Program-made: the position numbers and the translations under genes
Shown: piece after piece, positions 45,407-55,077 of the stretch
Numbering within the stretch: the stretch's first letter is position 1
Layout: each line of letters begins with the position of its first letter
Source: Mycobacterium sp. MBM
Lineage (GTDB): Bacteria > Actinomycetota > Actinomycetes > Mycobacteriales > Mycobacteriaceae
Reading direction: 5' to 3'
Assembly (NCBI GenBank): GCA_021648845.1
Contig: JAKJHY010000003.1
Span: forward strand, 124,001-188,000
DNA: 64,000 nt
Notes under the pieces: generated by a model
Seen by the model: only the letters and a program-made list of their open reading frames with translations
Database searches by the model: none
Told to the model about the DNA's origin: nothing

Positions 45407-46195
45407 TTACTCCGCGGCGCGGGTCGCCGGATGCACGGCGATCAGACCGAGCTGTCCGCGCCGCTTGCACATGGCCGCCAGCTCCGCGTAGGCCTTGTCG
45501 CCCAGTAGCGCGGTGAGCTCGGGCCGGTAGGACTGCCAGACCGGTCGTTCACCCACATGCGCGGCCGGGTCGCCGGTGCAGTACCAGTGCAGGTCGTGCC
45601 CGCCCTCGCCCCAGCCGCGCCGGTCGTACTCGGTGATGACGGTCACCAGCACATCGGAGCCGTCCGGGCGGGTCACCCAATCCTGGGTGCGGCGGATCGG
45701 TAGCTGCCAGCACACCTCGGGTTTCATCGTCAGCGGTTCGACGCCGAGCTTGAGTGCCTTGGAGTGCAAGGCGCACCCGATACCGCCGGGGAATCCGGGC
45801 CGGTTCTGGAAGATGCACGCGCCCTTGTACTTACGGGTGCGCAGGTTGGGTTTACCGTCGTACTCGTCTTCCTCCAGGTAGCCCTTGCGGCCCAGCCCCT
45901 TGGAGCGAAATTGCCAGTCCTCGTCGGTCAGCGTCTTGACCGCATCGTCGAGCAGGGCACGGTCGTCGTCGTCGGACAGGAAGGCCCCGTGCGAGCAACA
46001 CCCGTCGTCGGGGCGCCCGGCCACGGTGCCCTGGCAGGCCGGCGTACCGAAGACACAGGTCCATCGCGAAAGCAGCCATGTCATATCGGCTTTGATCAGG
46101 TGCTTGGGATCCTCGGGGTCGTAGAACTCCACCCACTCCCGGGCAAAGTCCAGTTCGACCTCGCCACCGATACCGCCGACATGTGATGTGCCCAC
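45407..46195 (-). CDS. Cysteine-rich conserved protein (Rv0495c-like)
   Basis: A 262-aa soluble protein with clustered cysteines: [30 protein letters not shown] and VCWQ. The spacing suggests a bound iron-sulfur cluster or zinc, in the style of YkgJ/DUF3109 proteins, but the function is unknown. GTG 46195 overlaps the upstream region of ppx on the other strand. It converges on regX3 with nine bases between. Rv0492-0494 of M. tuberculosis are absent. Confidence 0.82.
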   Translation of the reverse strand: MGTSHVGGIGGEVELDFAREWVEFYDPEDPKHLIKADMTWLLSRWTCVFGTPACQGTVAGRPDDGCCSHGAFLSDDDDRALLDDAVKTLTDEDWQFRSKGLGRKGYLEEDEYDGKPNLRTRKYKGACIFQNRPGFPGGIGCALHSKALKLGVEPLTMKPEVCWQLPIRRTQDWVTRPDGSDVLVTVITEYDRRGWGEGGHDLHWYCTGDPAAHVGERPVWQSYRPELTALLGDKAYAELAAMCKRRGQLGLIAVHPATRAAE

Positions 46196-46229
46196 AGCTG
46201 TCAACGGTAAACCCACTAACGTGGGTCGC

Positions 46230-47210
46230 GTGCGATTGGGCGTGCTGGATGTGGGCAGCAATACGGTGCATCTGTTGGTTGTCGACGCCCGCCGCGGCGG
46301 GCACCCGACCCCGATGAGTTCGACCAAGGCGGCGCTGCGCCTGGCCGAGGCGATCGATGCGAGCGGGAAGCTGACCCGCAAGGGCTCGGACGCCCTCGTC
46401 GCCACCGTCGACGAGTTCGCCAAGATCGCCACCAGTTCGGGATGCGCGGAGATGATGGCCTTCGCGACGTCGGCGGTACGCGACGCGAAGAATTCCGAGG
46501 CGGTGCTGGCCCGCGTCCAGGCCGAGACCGGTGTCGCGCTGCGGGTGCTCAGTGGTGTCGACGAGTCCCGGCTGACCTTCCTGGCCGTGCGCCGCTGGTA
46601 CGGCTGGAGCGCCGGACGCATCGTCAACATCGATATCGGCGGCGGTTCGCTGGAGTTGTCCAGCGGTGTCGACGAAGAACCCGAGGTCGCGATGTCGCTG
46701 CCGCTGGGCGCCGGCCGGATGACCAGGGAGTGGCTGTCCGAGGATCCGCCCGGGCGCCGCCGGGTGGCGATGCTGCGGGACTGGTTGGCCAACGAGATGT
46801 CCGAGGCCGGCGCGGTGATGCAGGCCGCGGGCACCCCGGATCTGGCGGTGGCCACGTCCAAGACGTTCCGCTCGCTGGCCAGGCTCACCGGAGCCGCGCC
46901 CTCGGCCGCCGGGCCGCGGGCGAAGCGGACGCTGACCGCCGCCGGGCTACGGCAGGTGATCGCGTTCATCTCTAGGATGACTACGGCCGACAGAGCAGAG
47001 CTGGAGGGGGTGAGTGCCGAACGGGCGCCACAGATCGTGGCGGGCGCATTGGTCGCCGAGGCGAGCATGCGGGCGCTGGGTGTCGAAACGGTACAGATCT
47101 GTCCCTGGGCATTGCGGGAGGGACTGATTCTGCGCAAACTCGACAGTGAAGCGGACGGGACCGCCCTGGTCGAGACCACTCCAGCCACTCCCAAGGGCAA
47201 CACACGATGA
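46230..47210 (+). CDS. ppx: Exopolyphosphatase/pppGpp phosphohydrolase family protein
   Basis: A 326-aa Ppx/GppA-family enzyme of the actin-like ATPase fold. N-terminal phosphate loop [12 protein letters not shown] and the second loop [12 protein letters not shown] are intact. In mycobacteria this (Rv0496) is a short-chain exopolyphosphatase linked to the stringent response. GTG 46230 gives the family start [12 protein letters not shown] 46221 is an alternative. It overlaps the next gene by four bases. Confidence 0.93.
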   Translation: MRLGVLDVGSNTVHLLVVDARRGGHPTPMSSTKAALRLAEAIDASGKLTRKGSDALVATVDEFAKIATSSGCAEMMAFATSAVRDAKNSEAVLARVQAETGVALRVLSGVDESRLTFLAVRRWYGWSAGRIVNIDIGGGSLELSSGVDEEPEVAMSLPLGAGRMTREWLSEDPPGRRRVAMLRDWLANEMSEAGAVMQAAGTPDLAVATSKTFRSLARLTGAAPSAAGPRAKRTLTAAGLRQVIAFISRMTTADRAELEGVSAERAPQIVAGALVAEASMRALGVETVQICPWALREGLILRKLDSEADGTALVETTPATPKGNTR

Positions 47211-48277
47211 CAGATCCGAGCGATACCACAGCCACTCGTCCGATATCGGTGGCCGAACTGCTCGCCAAGAACGGCTCGATCGGTTCTCCGCCGCCGGGCG
47301 GCCGGCGGCGGCGCCGGCGCGGCAACGCCGATGCGGTCACCGTCGCCGAGTTGACCGGCGAGATCCCGATCGTCACCCTCGAGGAGGCTGCGCCGGCCGG
47401 GCAGGCCCCGGTCGCCGCCGAGGTCGAGGACGAACCGCGGGCTGCCGCGGAGCCGGCACCTGAGCCCGAGCCGGAGCCCGAGCCGGAGCCCGAGCCGGAG
47501 CCCGAGCCCGAGCCCGAGCCTGAGTCCGAGCTGGAGTCCGGGTCCGAGCCGGAGACAGAAGCAGAAGCCGAAGCAGAAGCCGAGGCACCGGCCGAGCCGG
47601 ACGCCGCCGAAGCCGACTACACCGACCATCTCCAGCAGCGCGAGGCCGACCCCGCGCCGCTGCCATTCACCCCGCGCCGGCATGCCCACTCCCTGAAGAA
47701 GCACGTCCCCACCGGCGGCGCGGAGCAGATGACCTTCGATCCGCTGCATGACGACGACGCCCACGACGAGGACGGTGCCGACGACGCGGGCGGCGTCAAG
47801 ACGCGTCCGTCGTACCTGCGCTCGCCGGCCGACACGTTGTTCGGTGGCGACTCGGTGGCCGACGATGTGGCTCGCCGGGGCCGCACACCCGGCCCGGAGG
47901 ACATCGACCTCGACGACGGGACCGGCACCGACGAGACCCTGCCGGACACCCAGAAGGTGGCCATCGACGTCGACGAGCCGCTGGCCGCGCTGGATCTCTC
48001 CGAGCCCGAGGCACCGTCGCCGCTCATGCAGGGCGTGTGGATCGTCGTGCAGAGCATTCTCGCGGTCGCCCTCGGCGCCGGCCTGTTCATCGCCTTCGAC
48101 CAGCTGTGGAAGTGGAACAACATCGTGGCGCTGGCGCTGTCGGTGCTGGTGATCCTCGGCCTGGTGGTGGGGGTGCGGGTGGTGCGCAAAACCGAAGACA
48201 TCGCCAGCACACTGATCGCGGTGGCGGTGGGCGCCATGGTGACGCTCGGGCCGCTGGCCCTGCTGCAGTCCACCTAA
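47207..48277 (+). CDS. Membrane protein with Pro-Glu repeat (Rv0497-like)
   Basis: A 356-aa protein. The N-terminus is cytoplasmic-looking with a polyarginine run (GGRRRRRRG, residues 31-39). Residues 82-131 are a low-complexity acidic tract, mostly Glu-Pro repeats. Then a polar region and three hydrophobic segments (about 271-292, 298-320, 328-352) at the C-terminus. ATG 47207 lies within the ppx stop (ATGA). Function unknown. Confidence 0.82.
   Translation: MTDPSDTTATRPISVAELLAKNGSIGSPPPGGRRRRRRGNADAVTVAELTGEIPIVTLEEAAPAGQAPVAAEVEDEPRAAAEPAPEPEPEPEPEPEPEPEPEPEPESELESGSEPETEAEAEAEAEAPAEPDAAEADYTDHLQQREADPAPLPFTPRRHAHSLKKHVPTGGAEQMTFDPLHDDDAHDEDGADDAGGVKTRPSYLRSPADTLFGGDSVADDVARRGRTPGPEDIDLDDGTGTDETLPDTQKVAIDVDEPLAALDLSEPEAPSPLMQGVWIVVQSILAVALGAGLFIAFDQLWKWNNIVALALSVLVILGLVVGVRVVRKTEDIASTLIAVAVGAMVTLGPLALLQST
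47450..47524 (+). repeat. Hexanucleotide (Glu-Pro) repeat tract
   Basis: Repeated GAGCCC/GAGCCG units encoding about a dozen Glu-Pro dipeptides, followed by GAAGCA-type Ala-Glu units to about 47590. Prone to copy-number change. Confidence 0.8.
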
Positions 48278-49123
48278 GTGCGCCCCGCGATCAAGGTCGG
48301 CCTGTCGACGGCCTCGGTGTACCCGCTGCGCACCGAGGCGGCCTTCGACTACGCCGCGCGCCTCGGTTACGACGGCGTCGAACTGATGGTCTGGGCCGAA
48401 CCGGTCAGCCAAGACGTTGCGGCCGTCGAGGCGTTGTCCGAGCAATACGGCATCCCGGTGCTCTCGGTCCACGCGCCCTGTCTGCTCATCTCACAGCGGG
48501 TATGGGGCGCCAACCCGATCGCCAAACTGGAACGCAGCGTGCGCGCCGCCGAGCAACTGGGTGCCCAGACGGTGGTGGTACATCCGCCGTTCCGCTGGCA
48601 GCGCCGCTACGCCGAGGGATTCAGCGACCAGGTCGCCGAGCTGGAGGCCGGCAGCGATGTGCTGGTCGCGGTGGAGAACATGTTCCCGTTCCGGGTGGAC
48701 AGATTCTGGGGCACCGGGCAGCCCTCCATCGAACGGATGCGCAAGCGCGGCGGTAAACCCGGCCCCGGGATCTCGGCGTTCGCCCCGTCGTATGACCCAC
48801 TCGACGGCGGGCACGCCCACTACACGCTGGACCTGTCGCACAGCGCCACCGCGGGGACCGATGCGTTGGAGATGGCGCAGCGGATGGCCGACGGACTGGC
48901 GCATCTGCATCTGTGCGACGGCAGCGGCGCCTCCACCGACGAGCATCTGGTGCCCGGCCGGGGCACCCAACCCGCCGCCGAGATCTGCAGGATGCTGGCC
49001 GCCAGCGATTTCACCGGCCACGTCATTCTCGAGGTCACCACCTCGGGAGCCCGCACTGCCGCCGAACGGGAGGCCCTGTTGACCGAGTCCCTGCAGTTCG
49101 CCAGGAAGCACCTGCTGCGATGA
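48278..49123 (+). CDS. Sugar phosphate isomerase/epimerase-like TIM barrel (Rv0498-like)
   Basis: A 281-aa protein of the AP endonuclease 2/xylose isomerase-like barrel family. Metal-ligand candidates include the glutamate in YDGVELMVW, His in VVVHPPFRW, Glu in VAVENM, His in LHLCDGSG and Glu in VILEVTTSG. Substrate unknown. GTG 48278 immediately follows the stop of the preceding gene, and its end overlaps the next start. Confidence 0.85.
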   Translation: MRPAIKVGLSTASVYPLRTEAAFDYAARLGYDGVELMVWAEPVSQDVAAVEALSEQYGIPVLSVHAPCLLISQRVWGANPIAKLERSVRAAEQLGAQTVVVHPPFRWQRRYAEGFSDQVAELEAGSDVLVAVENMFPFRVDRFWGTGQPSIERMRKRGGKPGPGISAFAPSYDPLDGGHAHYTLDLSHSATAGTDALEMAQRMADGLAHLHLCDGSGASTDEHLVPGRGTQPAAEICRMLAASDFTGHVILEVTTSGARTAAEREALLTESLQFARKHLLR

Positions 49124-49947
49124 GCGTGCTGTTCAGCGATGCCATGCGGCTGCAACCGGTCGGCGACGGCGTCTATGACGGTGTTCTCGACGAGCACTGG
49201 ACGATCGGACCGAAGGTGCACGGTGGGGCCATGCTGGCGTTGTGCGCGAACGCGGCCCGCACCGAGATCGGCGCCGGAGACCCCGCGAGCACCCCCGCCG
49301 AGGTCGAACCCATCGCGGTGTCCGGGAACTTCCTGTGGGCGCCGGATCCCGGGGAATTGCGGGTCGTGACCACCGTGCGCAAGCGCGGACGCCGGATCAG
49401 CCTGGTGGATGTCGAACTGCGCCAAGGCGATCGGGTGGCGGTTCGGGCGGCGATCACCCTGGGGGTACCCGAACACGACGCGCCGCCGCTGCTGTCCACC
49501 AATCCGGTGGTGGCGCTGATGACTCCCGAACCGCCGCCCGGGCTGGAGCCCATCGGGCCGGGGCACCGGATGGCCGATATCGTGCACCTGGCCCACGGAT
49601 GCGATATCCGTCCGTCGCTGACGACCATGGCGCCGCGCTCGGACGGCGGGCCGCCGGTCATCGAGTACTGGGTGCGACCCCGCGGTGAAACCCCCGATGT
49701 GCTTTTCGCCCTGCTGTGCGGCGATGTGTCGGCCCCGGTGACCTTCGGGGTGAATCGGTTCGGCTGGGCCCCCACCGTGCAGCTGACGGCCTTCCTACGG
49801 GCCCGCCCGGCCGACGGCTGGCTGCGGGTCCTGTGCACCACGACCCAGATCGGGCAGGAGTGGTTCGACGAGGATCACATCGTGGTGGATTCGGCGGGCC
49901 GCATCGTGGTGCAGACCCGGCAGCTCGCACTGGTGCCCTCGTCGTAG
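49120..49947 (+). CDS. Acyl-CoA thioesterase-like double hotdog protein (Rv0499-like)
   Basis: A 275-aa protein with two hotdog domains in the TesB/4HBT-like arrangement (HGGAMLALCANAA in the first, the second ending VQTRQLALVPSS). It probably hydrolyses fatty acyl-CoA. ATG 49120 overlaps the previous stop. It belongs to the ppx-to-proC gene string. Confidence 0.8.
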   Translation: MSVLFSDAMRLQPVGDGVYDGVLDEHWTIGPKVHGGAMLALCANAARTEIGAGDPASTPAEVEPIAVSGNFLWAPDPGELRVVTTVRKRGRRISLVDVELRQGDRVAVRAAITLGVPEHDAPPLLSTNPVVALMTPEPPPGLEPIGPGHRMADIVHLAHGCDIRPSLTTMAPRSDGGPPVIEYWVRPRGETPDVLFALLCGDVSAPVTFGVNRFGWAPTVQLTAFLRARPADGWLRVLCTTTQIGQEWFDEDHIVVDSAGRIVVQTRQLALVPSS

Positions 49948-49966
49948 CAGGCGGGACTGTTCCCCT

Positions 49967-50018
49967 GTCGCTTCGCTCGCCCCGGGACTTTTCCCCGTCG
50001 CTTCGCTCGCCCCGGGAC
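49967..50018 (-). repeat. Two tandem copies of the dispersed repeat upstream of proC
   Basis: Identical 22-bp cores at 49967-49988 and 49997-50018, a 30-bp period. On the minus strand the core contains GGGGCGAGCGAAGCGAC, as at 3614 and 55403. It fills most of the 92-base gap before proC. Confidence 0.8.
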
Positions 50019-50039
50019 GGCCCGTGGGAAACTGCACCC

Positions 50040-50891
50040 GTGGCAAGAATTGCGATCATCGGCGGAGGAAGTATCGGCGAAGCGCTGCTCTCGGGACTGC
50101 TGAGGGCGGGCCGCCAGGTCAAGGACCTGGCCGTCGCCGAGAAGCATCCGGACCGCGCCAAACAGCTGGCGGACACCCATTCGGTGCTGGTGACCACGGT
50201 GGCCGATGCCGCCGAGAGCGCCGACTACGTCATCGTCGCCGTCAAACCGGCCGATGTGGAGTCGGTGACCACCGAGATCGCCGAGGCCGTGGCCAAGGCC
50301 GAGGGCAGCAGCGAGGAACAGGTCTTCGTCAGCGTGGCCGCCGGCGTGAGCACGGCCTACTTCGAGGCCAAGCTGCCGGCGGGTGCGCCGGTGATCCGGG
50401 TGATGCCGAACGCCCCGATGGTTGTCGGCGGTGGCGTCAGCGCCGTGTCCGCCGGGCGCTTCGCGACACCGGAGCAGGTCAAGGAGGTGACGGCCATCTT
50501 CGACACCGTCGGCGATGTGCTCGCCGTGCCCGAAACGCAGCTGGACGCGGTGACCGCGGTGTCGGGTTCCGGGCCCGCGTACTTCTTCCTGATGGTCGAG
50601 GCACTTGTCGATGCCGCCGTGGATTCCGGGTTGAGTCGGGAGGTGGCCACCGAACTGGTGGTGCACACCATGGCCGGATCGGCGGCCATGCTGCTGGACC
50701 GCCGGGACAACACCCCGGCCGGCGCCATCGACACGTCGGCGGCCGCGCTGCGGGCCGTCGTGACCTCTCCGGGCGGCACCACCGCGGCTGGTCTGCGAGA
50801 ACTCGAACGAGGGGGCCTGCGCGGTGCCGTCGCGGATGCTGTCGCGGCGGCAAAAATACGCTCTGAGCAGCTCGGAATTACATCCGAGTAG
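50040..50891 (+). CDS. proC: Pyrroline-5-carboxylate reductase
   Basis: A 283-aa NADPH-dependent enzyme for the last step of proline synthesis. Rossmann motif IIGGGSIGEALLSG at the N-terminus, VMPNAPMVVGGG in the middle and the dimerisation/substrate block VSGSGPAYFF with SPGGTTAAGLRELE. GTG 50040 gives the usual start ARIAIIGGG. The upstream gap carries the tandem repeat. Confidence 0.95.
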   Translation: MARIAIIGGGSIGEALLSGLLRAGRQVKDLAVAEKHPDRAKQLADTHSVLVTTVADAAESADYVIVAVKPADVESVTTEIAEAVAKAEGSSEEQVFVSVAAGVSTAYFEAKLPAGAPVIRVMPNAPMVVGGGVSAVSAGRFATPEQVKEVTAIFDTVGDVLAVPETQLDAVTAVSGSGPAYFFLMVEALVDAAVDSGLSREVATELVVHTMAGSAAMLLDRRDNTPAGAIDTSAAALRAVVTSPGGTTAAGLRELERGGLRGAVADAVAAAKIRSEQLGITSE

Positions 50892-51028
50892 TTCACCAAT
50901 TTCGGACGGATTAGCCCACACCCGTCGCAATAACCCCAGTGGCCACGCTATTCTCCTCGTGTATGCACGCGTACGTGCCAGCGGTGGGGAAGCCGCTGGC
51001 CCGGCCGTGCCTTATGGATTGGGTTGCG

Positions 51029-51259
51029 ATGACGTCATTGAACGGGCCATCGGCGCGGGATTCCGCCGGCGACGGCCAGCCGAAGGCTCAATTTCTCACC
51101 GTCGCGGAAGTGGCAAGCCTGATGCGCGTGAGCAAGATGACCGTCTACCGGCTGGTGCACAACGGCGAACTGCCGGCGGTGCGCGTCGGGCGGTCGTTCC
51201 GGGTGCATGCCAAGGCGGTACACGACCTGCTCGAGACGTCGTACTTCGACGCCGGATAG
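51029..51259 (+). CDS. BldC/excisionase-type helix-turn-helix protein (Rv0500A-like)
   Basis: A 76-aa DNA-binding protein with a MerR-like winged helix (FLTVAEVASLMRVSKMTVYRLV, then VRVGRSFRVHAKAVHDLL) and no effector domain, like BldC of Streptomyces. ATG 51029 is the start conserved in mycobacteria; the frame is open to 50939. The 137-base leader holds a short dyad GCACG-N4-CGTGC at 50965-50978. Confidence 0.85.
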   Translation: MTSLNGPSARDSAGDGQPKAQFLTVAEVASLMRVSKMTVYRLVHNGELPAVRVGRSFRVHAKAVHDLLETSYFDAG

Positions 51260-51335
51260 CACGCGTTTTCCTCTTGACCGGGCCACCCAGGTAAGGTGAC
51301 GCGGTCAGTTCACTCATTGGTAGGTAGCGGAGTTC

Positions 51336-51437
51336 ATGGGTTCAGTTATCAAGAAGCGGCGCAAGCGCATGTCCAAGAAGAAGCACCGGAAGCTGCTTCG
51401 TCGCACACGGGTGCAGCGCAGAAAACTCGGTAAGTAG
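51336..51437 (+). CDS. Ribosomal protein bS22 (AURKAIP1/COX24-like, 33 aa)
   Basis: A 33-aa, extremely basic peptide: [19 protein letters not shown] is its first part, and the end is [12 protein letters not shown]. It matches the actinobacterial AURKAIP1/COX24 domain protein (Rv0500B), seen as small-subunit protein bS22 in mycobacterial ribosomes. ATG 51336 follows CGGAG. It is too short for default gene callers. It lies between the BldC-like gene and galE2. Confidence 0.92.
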
Positions 51438-51467
51438 CGCATTCGCTGTAGCCGATAGGCTGGCCCG

Positions 51468-52523
51468 ATGGACGAGCAGGCGACCGAACCGAAAGTTGTG
51501 CTGGTCACCGGCGCCTGCCGTTTCCTCGGGGGCTACCTGACCGCTCGGCTCGCGCAGAACCCGGCGATCGACCATGTCATCGCGGTCGACGCCATTGCGC
51601 CGAGCAAGGATCTTCTACGCAGGATGGGGCGCGCGGAATTCGTGCGCGCCGACATCCGCAACCCGTTCATCGCCAAGGTCATCCGCAACGGTGGCGTCGA
51701 TACCGTCGTGCATGCCGCGGCGGCATCGTACGCGCCGCGGGCCGGCGGACGGGCCACCCTCAAAGAGCTCAACGTGATGGGTGCGATCCAGTTGTTCGCG
51801 GCCTGCCAGAAGGCGCCGTCGGTACGCCGGGTCGTGCTGAAGTCCACCTCCGAGGTGTACGGGGCGAGTTCCCGCGACCCGGTGATGTTCACCGAGGAGA
51901 CCGGCGCGCGCCGGCCACCCGCCGACGGTTTCGCGCGCGACAGCATCGATATCGAGGGGTACGCCCGCGGCCTGGCCCGCCGGCGTCCGGATATCGCGGT
52001 GACGATCCTGCGGCTGGCCAACATGATCGGGCCCGCGATGGATACCGCGCTGTCGCGCTACTTGGCCGGGCCGGTGGTGCCGTCGGTGCTGGGACACGAC
52101 GCGCGGCTGCAGCTGCTGCACGAACAGGACGCGCTGGGAGCGCTTGAGCGCGCCACGGTCGCCGGTCGCGCCGGCACCTTCAACATCGGGGCGTCCGGCA
52201 TCATCATGATGAGCCAGGCCATCCGCCGGTCCGGGCGGGTGGCGTTGCCGGTGCCACGTTCGGCGCTGGCCGCTGTCGATTCCCTGAGGCGCGCAACAAG
52301 TTACACCGAACTGGATCGTGAGCAGCTGAATTATCTGAGCTACGGCCGGGTGATGGACACCGCGCGCATGCGTAACGATTTAGGGTATAACCCTAAGTGG
52401 ACGACAGCGGAGGCTTTTGACGATTACGTGCGGGGACGTGGTCTGACTCCGATCATCGACCCGAAATGGGTACGCTCAGTGGAGAGTCGTGCGGTGGCGT
52501 TGGCGCAACGCGTCGGAGGCTAG
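51468..52523 (+). CDS. galE2: Extended SDR protein (GalE2-like), probably without the usual catalytic pair
   Basis: A 351-aa protein of the NAD-dependent epimerase/dehydratase family. The cofactor loop is VLVTGACRFLGGYL near residues 11-24. The catalytic YxxxK is replaced: where it is expected the protein reads FARDSIDIE, and the same change occurs in remembered Rv0501. UDP-glucose epimerase activity is therefore doubtful despite the name. ATG 51468. A 17-bp palindrome with a TTA codon lies inside the gene at 52380. Confidence 0.85.
   Translation: MDEQATEPKVVLVTGACRFLGGYLTARLAQNPAIDHVIAVDAIAPSKDLLRRMGRAEFVRADIRNPFIAKVIRNGGVDTVVHAAAASYAPRAGGRATLKELNVMGAIQLFAACQKAPSVRRVVLKSTSEVYGASSRDPVMFTEETGARRPPADGFARDSIDIEGYARGLARRRPDIAVTILRLANMIGPAMDTALSRYLAGPVVPSVLGHDARLQLLHEQDALGALERATVAGRAGTFNIGASGIIMMSQAIRRSGRVALPVPRSALAAVDSLRRATSYTELDREQLNYLSYGRVMDTARMRNDLGYNPKWTTAEAFDDYVRGRGLTPIIDPKWVRSVESRAVALAQRVGG
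52380..52396. repeat. AT-rich 17-bp palindrome inside galE2
   Basis: TTAGGGTATAACCCTAA: 7-bp perfect arms around ATA. It encodes part of DLGYNPK and uses the rare TTA leucine codon. Either a protein-binding site or chance. Confidence 0.6.
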
Positions 52524-52558
52524 GCGGACTCGAAACCGGGCCGGGGAGAGGGTGACGT

Positions 52559-53626
52559 GTGGTGGGTGAACCCAAGGCGAAAGTGATTCCGCTGCACTCT
52601 AATTCGGGCCGTTCGTCGGCTCAGCGGCGGGCTTCGCAACGCGCCGACGGGGCGCGCAGGCATCCGTCGCTGCTCACCGACCCCGACGACCGGGCGTCCG
52701 CCGAGCAGATCGCGGCGGTGGTGCGCGAGATCGACCAGCACCGCGCCGGTGTGCCCGGCGGGGCCCCGGCCGAGGACACCCCCAACGAGTTGTCCCGCGC
52801 GATCTCGGGCTTCGCCGAGTTCGTCACCAAGCGGATGACCGGTGACTACACCGTCGACGAATTCGGTTTCGACGCCCACCTCAACGACGCCGTCGTGTTG
52901 CCGATGCTGCGGGGGCTGTTCAACTCCTGGTTCCGGGTCGAGGTCAGCGGTATCGAGAACCTGCCGATCGACGGCGCCGCGCTGGTGGTGGCCAACCACG
53001 CGGGCGTCCTGCCGTTCGACGGACTGATGGCCTCGGTTGCCGTGCACGACCACCACCCCCGCAATCGGGTGCTGCGCATGCTGGCCGCCGACCTGGTGTT
53101 CGATATGCCGGTCCTCGGTCAGGCCGCCCGCAAGGCCGGGCACACCATGGCCTGCACCGGCGATGCGCACCGATTGCTCGCCGCCGGTGAGCTCACCGCG
53201 GTGTTCCCGGAGGGTTACAAGGGGCTGGGTAAGCCGTTCAAGGACCGCTACAAGTTGCAGCGATTCGGCCGCGGCGGTTTCGTGTCGGCCGCACTGCGCG
53301 CCCAGGTGCCCATCGTGCCGTGCTCGATCGTGGGCTCCGAGGAGATCTATCCCAAGATCGGCGATATCAAGCTGTTGGCGCGCGTGCTGGGACTGCCGTA
53401 CTTCCCGGTCACTCCGTTGTTCCCGCTGGCCGGGCCGCTCGGGCTGGTGCCGCTGCCGTCCAAGTGGCATATCAAGTTCGGCGAGCCGATTTCGACCGAG
53501 GGCTATGACGAGACCGCGGCCGATGATCCGATGGTGACCTTCGAACTGACCGACCAGGTCCGCGAGACCATCCAGCACACGCTCTACCAGTTGCTGGCGG
53601 GGCGCCGGAACACGTTCCTGGGCTGA
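52559..53626 (+). CDS. Lysophospholipid acyltransferase family protein (Rv0502-like)
   Basis: A 355-aa membrane-associated PlsC-like acyltransferase. The acceptor motif is NHAGVLPFDG (His and Asp six residues apart, the longer spacing of this subfamily), with VFPEGYKG as the block III equivalent. A long charged N-terminus (about 110 residues) precedes it. GTG 52559 has GGGGAGAGGG upstream; GTG 52562 is equally possible. In M. tuberculosis cmaA2 follows; it is absent here. Confidence 0.87.
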   Translation: MVGEPKAKVIPLHSNSGRSSAQRRASQRADGARRHPSLLTDPDDRASAEQIAAVVREIDQHRAGVPGGAPAEDTPNELSRAISGFAEFVTKRMTGDYTVDEFGFDAHLNDAVVLPMLRGLFNSWFRVEVSGIENLPIDGAALVVANHAGVLPFDGLMASVAVHDHHPRNRVLRMLAADLVFDMPVLGQAARKAGHTMACTGDAHRLLAAGELTAVFPEGYKGLGKPFKDRYKLQRFGRGGFVSAALRAQVPIVPCSIVGSEEIYPKIGDIKLLARVLGLPYFPVTPLFPLAGPLGLVPLPSKWHIKFGEPISTEGYDETAADDPMVTFELTDQVRETIQHTLYQLLAGRRNTFLG

Positions 53627-53637
53627 GACCCGCTGAA

Positions 53638-53668
53638 TGCCAGAGTGCGACGCTGTCGCACTCGGGCA
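53638..53668. terminator. Bidirectional terminator between acyltransferase and hydratase genes
   Basis: Perfect 9-bp arms GAGTGCGAC/GTCGCACTC with a GCT loop (53643-53663), extended by TGCC/GGCA. A T-run follows ten bases later (53678-). It sits between convergent gene ends. Confidence 0.7.
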
Positions 53669-53681
53669 GACAATGCCTTTT

Positions 53682-54212
53682 TCAGGCGTTCTGCCCGGCC
53701 ACCATCTTCGCGATCGCGGCATCGCGGGCCGCCGCGATCTGGGCGGTCACCTCATCGGCCTCGCCTTCGTGCTCGGCTTCGCCGAGGATCGTCACGACGC
53801 TGGTGAGCACCGGGTTGCCGTCGTCATCGGTGACCTCACCGCGCACCTCGGTGAGGATCGCGCCGTGCGATTCGATGACCGAATCCAGGTAGGAGTCGAA
53901 CCACAACTTGTCCCCGACCTTGATGGGGCGGTGGAAGACCAGCTTCTGGTCGCGGTGCAGGACGCGCTCCATGTTCACCGGCACGTTGAACTGGTTGAAG
54001 ATCTCCAGCTGGACGCGCCGACCGGCCACCGCGATGAATGTCAGCGAGGCGATGATCGCGTCGTGGCCGTGCTCGGCGGCGCCCTCCTCGGAGTGGTGCG
54101 CGGGATGCTCGTCCTTGACCGCGGTGGCGAACTCGCGGACCTTCTCCCGTCCGACCTCGAAATAGTCGGGGTACCGGAAGTGGGTTCCGACGATCTCCTC
54201 AGCGATTCCCAT
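53682..54212 (-). CDS. HadA/HadC-like (3R)-hydroxyacyl-ACP dehydratase-type hotdog (Rv0504c-like)
   Basis: A 176-aa MaoC-like hotdog protein with the FAS1/HadA N-terminal dehydratase pattern ([21 protein letters not shown]). Paralogues HadA/HadC stabilise the HadB dehydratase of mycolate elongation; this homologue lacks the full hydratase motif itself. ATG 54212. It follows serB1 in the same direction. Confidence 0.85.
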   Translation of the reverse strand: MGIAEEIVGTHFRYPDYFEVGREKVREFATAVKDEHPAHHSEEGAAEHGHDAIIASLTFIAVAGRRVQLEIFNQFNVPVNMERVLHRDQKLVFHRPIKVGDKLWFDSYLDSVIESHGAILTEVRGEVTDDDGNPVLTSVVTILGEAEHEGEADEVTAQIAAARDAAIAKMVAGQNA

Positions 54213-54238
54213 GGCGGGTCAGCCTATCAGCGCAATGG

Positions 54239-55039
54239 TCAGCGACCCGCGTCGCGCCGGGAGGCCACCGCGGCCAGCGCACCGCCCACCGCGCCCAACG
54301 CCAACGCCGAGGGCACCCCGATCCGGGCCGCCTTGCGGGCGGTGCGGAAATCGCGGATCTCCCATCCGCGTTCGCGCGCGACATCGCGCAGCGCGGCATC
54401 CGGGTTGATCGCCACCGCGGTGCCGACCAGCGACAGCATCGGCACATCGTTGAAACTGTCCGAGTATGCGGTGCACCGGCGCAGGTTGAGGCCTTCGCGG
54501 ATGGCCAGCGACCGGACCGCGTGCGCCTTGCCGGCCCCGTGCAGGATGTCACCGACCAGTCGGCCGGTGAAGACACCGTCGACCGATTCGGCGATGGTGC
54601 CCAGCGCCCCGGTCAAACCGAGCCGCCGCGCGATGGTGTCCGCGAGCTCGAACGGGGTGGCGGTCACCAACCACACCTGCTGGCCGGCGTCGAGGTGCAT
54701 CTGGGCCAGTGCGCGGGTCCCCGGCCAGATCTTGTCGGCGATGATCTCGTCGTAGATCTCTTCACCGAGTTCGCTGAGTTCGGCGGTGGATCGGCCCTCG
54801 ATGAAGGCGAGCGCCTTCTGCTTGCCTTCGGCGACGTCGTCGCTGTTCTCCTTGCCGGTGAGCTGGAACTTTGCCTGCGCGTAGACGATCCCGAGGATGT
54901 CGCCGTAGGTGAAGTACTTGCGGGCGGCCAGCCCGCGGGCGAAGTGCACCAGCGACGATCCGTGCACCAACGTGTTGTCGACGTCGAAGAACGCGGCCGC
55001 GGTCAGGTCCGGTGGCGGCGGCGGGGGCGTCTCGGACAC
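54239..55039 (-). CDS. serB1: HAD-IB phosphatase, SerB-like
   Basis: A 266-aa HAD phosphatase. Motif [10 protein letters not shown] gives Asp19 and Asp21; motif [10 protein letters not shown]; motif [13 protein letters not shown]. It fits phosphoserine phosphatase-like HAD-IB enzymes (Rv0505c, called SerB1), though several relatives dephosphorylate lysophospholipids or phosphosugars. A short hydrophobic C-terminal stretch ([18 protein letters not shown]) may touch the membrane. GTG 55039, divergent from the glutaredoxin gene. Confidence 0.85.
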   Translation of the reverse strand: MSETPPPPPPDLTAAAFFDVDNTLVHGSSLVHFARGLAARKYFTYGDILGIVYAQAKFQLTGKENSDDVAEGKQKALAFIEGRSTAELSELGEEIYDEIIADKIWPGTRALAQMHLDAGQQVWLVTATPFELADTIARRLGLTGALGTIAESVDGVFTGRLVGDILHGAGKAHAVRSLAIREGLNLRRCTAYSDSFNDVPMLSLVGTAVAINPDAALRDVARERGWEIRDFRTARKAARIGVPSALALGAVGGALAAVASRRDAGR

Positions 55040-55077
55040 CGTTCAACCCTAAGTCACGCAGGGGCGATACTGGTCGT

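Noticed and set aside
45407..48472. 1021-codon open frame on the minus strand
   Set aside because: Only the part below 46195 encodes the cysteine-rich protein; the rest is antisense to ppx and the Rv0497-like gene, a result of high GC third positions.
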